Part shown: one piece after another, positions 61,281 through 64,000 of the stretch
Position numbering within the stretch: position 1 is the first letter of the stretch
Layout: every line of letters starts with the position of its first letter
From: Rhodocyclaceae bacterium
Lineage (GTDB): Bacteria; Pseudomonadota; Gammaproteobacteria; Burkholderiales; Ga0077523
Assembly: GCA_020248405.1 (NCBI GenBank)
Contig: JADCHQ010000009.1
Location: forward strand, 1-64,000
Length of the DNA stretch: 64,000 nucleotides
Direction of reading: 5' to 3'
The notes under the pieces: generated by a model
The model's database searches: none
Told to the model about the DNA's origin: nothing
The model's input: only the letters and a program-made list of their open reading frames with translations
Program-made: the position numbers and the translations under genes

Positions 61281-61757
61281 ATGAAGCGCGGAAGGCAGTT
61301 CGGGGACACGGCGCGGGCCGCCGGCGTCACGAAACCGAAGGGGATGGATCCTCGGCTCGACGGAGAGATCGATGACGATCGTGCCGCCGGCCGAGATGGT
61401 GCCGACTTGCTTCGGGAGGCAGTGCGCGAGACCGAGCCGTTGGGCGTGTTCGACGGGCGGGCGATCCGGGAGCTGTACAAGACCGCACCTGCCGACCCCA
61501 AAGGGCTGAGGCGCACGATCCGCCGCAGCGAGCTACGTCAGATCGTTCCCCTGGCGGACTCGACGATCTACGAACTGGAGCGCCGGGGGGAATTTCCGCA
61601 GCGGTTCTTCCTCACCGCACGCTGCGTGGTGTGGGACCTGAGCGAAGTGCTGGCCTGGCTGCAGAGCCGGCGGCAGGCCGGGCGCAACGGGGTGAAGCAG
61701 GCGCCAATGCCGGACGTTCGCAAGAGGATGCACCGGTCGACCGGCGTAAAGGGGTAG
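61281..61757 (+). CDS. AlpA-family regulator
   Basis: 158 residues from ATG 61281, with a GGGGG stretch nine bases upstream. The C-terminal half, RRSELRQIVPLADSTIYELE then RRGEFPQRFFLTARCVVWDL and SEVLAWLQSR, is the AlpA/MerR-like winged helix that controls excision or transfer genes of prophages and ICEs. The N-terminal 90 residues are charged and unusual for the family (most AlpA proteins have about 70 residues). It is divergent from the relaxase fragment. Confidence 0.82.
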   Translation: MKRGRQFGDTARAAGVTKPKGMDPRLDGEIDDDRAAGRDGADLLREAVRETEPLGVFDGRAIRELYKTAPADPKGLRRTIRRSELRQIVPLADSTIYELERRGEFPQRFFLTARCVVWDLSEVLAWLQSRRQAGRNGVKQAPMPDVRKRMHRSTGVKG

Positions 61758-61939
61758 CTTGGCGATTCACGTGAGCAATCAATCGGCCTATCAGACCGTG
61801 GTGTGCAGAGCGATGACTTGCCGAATCGCGGCCGCGGCGCCAGCGATATGTAGGACCGCGATGCGAGGTACATCCGACCGCGGAGATGAACGTCTGATCG
61901 TCAGGCGAGGGCTAAGAACTGGCGTTCGCGCGACTTGCC

Positions 61940-63682
61940 TCACGGCCGCTCAGCATTCATAGCGCCAAGTTCTCGAAACCCGCGCTCAAGCAGCACAGGT
62001 CGCAGCTCCGCCAACGAACTTGCCGGTATTGCAAGCCAAAGGAGATTGCGGGCGCGGGTCACCGCCACATAACCGATCCGTCCTACCTCGGTGTCTACCC
62101 CCGCCAACAGTGCGTTGGCATGTTCCCGATTCGCAAAGTACAGCACCGCATCGAGGCCTTCACCCTTCGCCTGGTGGACCGTGTCCACGCGGATCCGCCC
62201 CACGTCTTCGTTCGCGGCCAGGTCAGCGCCTGCCATCAACGGCGCATTGGGCAAGCCCCGTCTCGCGAGCTTGTTGCCCAAGTTGTCGGTGCTCGGCAGC
62301 CCGTAGTCCTGCGCGACCTGCGCCAGCAGTGCCCTCGTTCTTTCCAGAAGCCGCGAATGCCACTGCGTGTCGCCGGTCAACGTCGCTGCAGGCAACCCCG
62401 AGTCAGAGTTGCGCGTGAATGTCCAGACGAGCCGGCGAAGCGCCCAATCATCCGGTGAGCCCAGCGGTTGCGTGATCCTTGCGACAAGTCCCCGCGGTGG
62501 GTCGGCCAGCAGACCGACGATGCTCGTGGCCACCAGCTTGAATGCGCCAAGGTAATCCTGATGCCGATCGCGCAGGATCGCGGCCTGTGCGAGGCTCCTG
62601 ACCGTTCCCTGGCCCGGCGCGCCTTCGTTGCCGGCGAGCGTGTCGGCCATTTCGCGGCCGCGGCAAAGCACTGCTGAGCATTCGAGCTTCAGCTCGGCCG
62701 TCAGCACTGCCGCCTGGAATGCGGCGATGAGCTTCTGTCGTTCAGCATTGCGGTAAGGCACAAAGAATGTGCCATTCGTCGTATCGGGTGCGACCCTGTC
62801 AGCAGTGTCGGCTCGACTTGACAGACGGTTGGCCAAATCCAGTATCGGCGGCACAGATCGGTAGTTCTTGGTGAGCCCGAGACCGTTGACACCTTCCCGC
62901 TGACCATACTGCCTCAGGAAGGCTCCGCTGGCGCCCGCAAACTCGTAAATGCCCTGGTTCGGGTCGCCGATCAGCGAGACCTGACAGCCAGCGTCGACTA
63001 ACTGCTCGATGATGGCCTGATGGACCGTGCCGATGTCCTGTGCCTCGTCGATCAAGATGTGCGGGTATCGACGGGCAAGGGCGCGGAGAATGCCGGGCTG
63101 ATCCGCCAAGGTGCGGTAGCACCAATAGCGCCCGAGATTGTGCGTGTACGCGCCCACCCGGCCAAGGCGATGGACGAGGTTGGTCGCCTGAGCCGTATCC
63201 AACCTGCACGTGCGGTCGTTATCCGAATAGCAGAAGTAGACACCGCCGTTGTCGATGCCGACCTGCATCATCGTGATCTCGCGTGGGTACTTATCGGTCT
63301 GGAACCTGAAGCCGCCCAGGAATGCCTCGCCACCCGTCACGAGGAATGCGGCCTGCTGCGCGCCCATCGTCCGATAGGCGTGTGGACGCAGCACGTTGCC
63401 GGCAATAAAACTGTCCAACGTTCCGATCTCGACGCGGTAATGGGCCAATCCCGCGGCCGCCTCGTGGACCAAGTTCTGGTACTCCCGTCGGAAGGTGTCC
63501 ACCGCGACGTTCGAAAACGACAGGAGGGCGACACGCCCGCGGTGATCGCCGAGATCTCGACGCATCTGCGCCAGCCGGCGCACCGCCGTAAACGTCTTGC
63601 CGCTGCCGGCGCAAGCGATCACGGACATCGGCGCGAGCGGCGCGCCGATGATCTGCAACTGCTCGGCGGAGGGCTGGGTCAC
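61940..63682 (-). CDS. UvrD/Rep-type helicase (GajB-like)
   Basis: 580 residues from GTG 63682, whose G is shared with the upstream gene's TAG stop. Superfamily 1 motifs in order: Walker A ACAGSGKT (23-30); LLSFSNVAVDTFRREY (Ia); the DEAQD box in HILIDEAQDIG; SLIGDPNQGIYEFAGAS (III); LTKNYRSVPPI (IV); DTVHQAKGEGLDAVLYF (V); and GYVAVTRARNLLWLA (VI). The upstream partner is an OLD-type nuclease, the combination of Gabija GajA-GajB and of class 2 OLD loci. Expected role: antiphage helicase or nucleotide sensor partner. Confidence 0.88.
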   Translation of the reverse strand: MTQPSAEQLQIIGAPLAPMSVIACAGSGKTFTAVRRLAQMRRDLGDHRGRVALLSFSNVAVDTFRREYQNLVHEAAAGLAHYRVEIGTLDSFIAGNVLRPHAYRTMGAQQAAFLVTGGEAFLGGFRFQTDKYPREITMMQVGIDNGGVYFCYSDNDRTCRLDTAQATNLVHRLGRVGAYTHNLGRYWCYRTLADQPGILRALARRYPHILIDEAQDIGTVHQAIIEQLVDAGCQVSLIGDPNQGIYEFAGASGAFLRQYGQREGVNGLGLTKNYRSVPPILDLANRLSSRADTADRVAPDTTNGTFFVPYRNAERQKLIAAFQAAVLTAELKLECSAVLCRGREMADTLAGNEGAPGQGTVRSLAQAAILRDRHQDYLGAFKLVATSIVGLLADPPRGLVARITQPLGSPDDWALRRLVWTFTRNSDSGLPAATLTGDTQWHSRLLERTRALLAQVAQDYGLPSTDNLGNKLARRGLPNAPLMAGADLAANEDVGRIRVDTVHQAKGEGLDAVLYFANREHANALLAGVDTEVGRIGYVAVTRARNLLWLAIPASSLAELRPVLLERGFRELGAMNAERP

Positions 63683-64000
63683 TACTTCGCTTGCGCGGGC
63701 TGTTCCGCGAGCTTGACCTGACAGGCGTGGGCGATCGCTTCGCGAATGTAGTTCGGCACCACGCAAGCAGCGCCATCGGCAATCACCTGCGCGAGTGCTT
63801 GGCCGAAACGCCCCTTCTGCACATTGTTCTGCCGGCGCTCAAACATGCCGCTAAACAGGGCGCGCGCCTTACCAGCGTCACCTTCCGCGGCCTCGACTGC
63901 AGCCGCGACTGCCTTGCCGATCTGCGGATGTAGTTCGTTCAGCGCCAACAGCATAGCCGCGCGGTTGTCCGCATGCAGGGCCAGGTCGTACTCGAGGGTC
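63682..64000 (-). CDS. OLD-family ATP-dependent endonuclease, C-terminal part (GajA-like), runs off the window
   Basis: At least 105 residues before the TAG at 63682-63684; the start lies beyond base 64000. TLEYDLALHADNRAAMLLAL at the window edge is the conserved segment after the Toprim domain of OLD-type nucleases (family pattern TfEydLa..n). The helical tail (RQNNVQKGRFGQALAQVIAD, NYIREAIAHAC) fits as well. The ATPase and Toprim motifs are outside the window, so the family is assigned only from this tail and from the coupled helicase. Confidence 0.65.
   Translation of the reverse strand, partial: TLEYDLALHADNRAAMLLALNELHPQIGKAVAAAVEAAEGDAGKARALFSGMFERRQNNVQKGRFGQALAQVIADGAACVVPNYIREAIAHACQVKLAEQPAQAK

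Noticed and set aside
61758..61939. Small plus-strand frame of 67 codons between the AlpA gene and the helicase
   Set aside because: It lacks a ribosome site, runs into the helicase 3' end and has no recognisable sequence.

Overview
The window is chromosomal DNA from a high-GC betaproteobacterium. Gene content and order fit the Nitrosomonadales/Hydrogenophilales side of the class (Thiobacillus-like), but no marker here fixes the genus. Supporting signs are the order smc-zipA-ligA, a dapC-dapD-pilU-dapE-prmB run, ffs directly upstream of dnaX, the fliC-flaG-fliD-fliS-fliT order, an FlhB C-terminal paralogue next to fliK, and two proteobacterial tRNAs.

Layout. 1-4.4 kb is a small accessory patch. 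The tail of an IS3-family transposase has cut off the 3' end of an RTX-type lipase gene, whose upstream neighbour is a lipoprotein gene; a second copy of the IS-end sequence lies beyond that gene, followed by a vapBC toxin-antitoxin pair. 4.5-50.4 kb is ordinary core genome: uvrB, an aromatic/aspartate aminotransferase, tRNA-Asn, map and glnD; a flagellar filament block (fliC, flaG, fliD, fliS, fliT, a DUF2802 gene, fliK, flhX) read on the minus strand; a long minus-strand run smc-zipA-ligA-galU-hpt-mtiP-def; a plus-strand run dapC-dapD-pilU-dapE-prmB; the replication/repair set dnaX-ybaB-recR-rluB with the 4.5S SRP RNA in front; class I fumarase diverging from acetyl-CoA synthetase; tRNA-Ser; a cyclic-nucleotide-gated MscS channel coupled to a polyphosphate:AMP phosphotransferase; and a set of envelope and secreted proteins ending in an ECF sigma factor with a membrane-bound anti-sigma-like partner.

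From about 50.6 kb to the end the window is a genomic island built on a decayed integrative conjugative element. The border carries an IS3-family (IS51-type) remnant. Conjugation genes still visible are a TIGR03747-type membrane protein, the TraD coupling protein and only the C-terminal domain of a MobH/TraI relaxase. Around them sit mobility and defence cargo: an AbiE type IV toxin-antitoxin pair with an extra winged-helix gene upstream, a divergent Fic AMP-transferase with a built-in inhibitory helix, three genes of unknown function, an AlpA-type regulator, and at the right edge a UvrD-like helicase translationally coupled to the 3' end of an OLD-family nuclease, which looks like a Gabija-type antiphage system running out of the window.

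Functional links. Methylthioinosine phosphorylase and hypoxanthine phosphoribosyltransferase overlap by four bases and together form a purine salvage route from polyamine synthesis. DapC, DapD and DapE are consecutive steps of the succinylase lysine/diaminopimelate pathway. FliS, FliT, FliD, FlaG and FliC form one filament assembly unit. The least explained parts are the wHTH-AbiE-Fic cluster and its unknown neighbours (52.1-57.7 kb) and the terminator-like hairpin in the smc leader.
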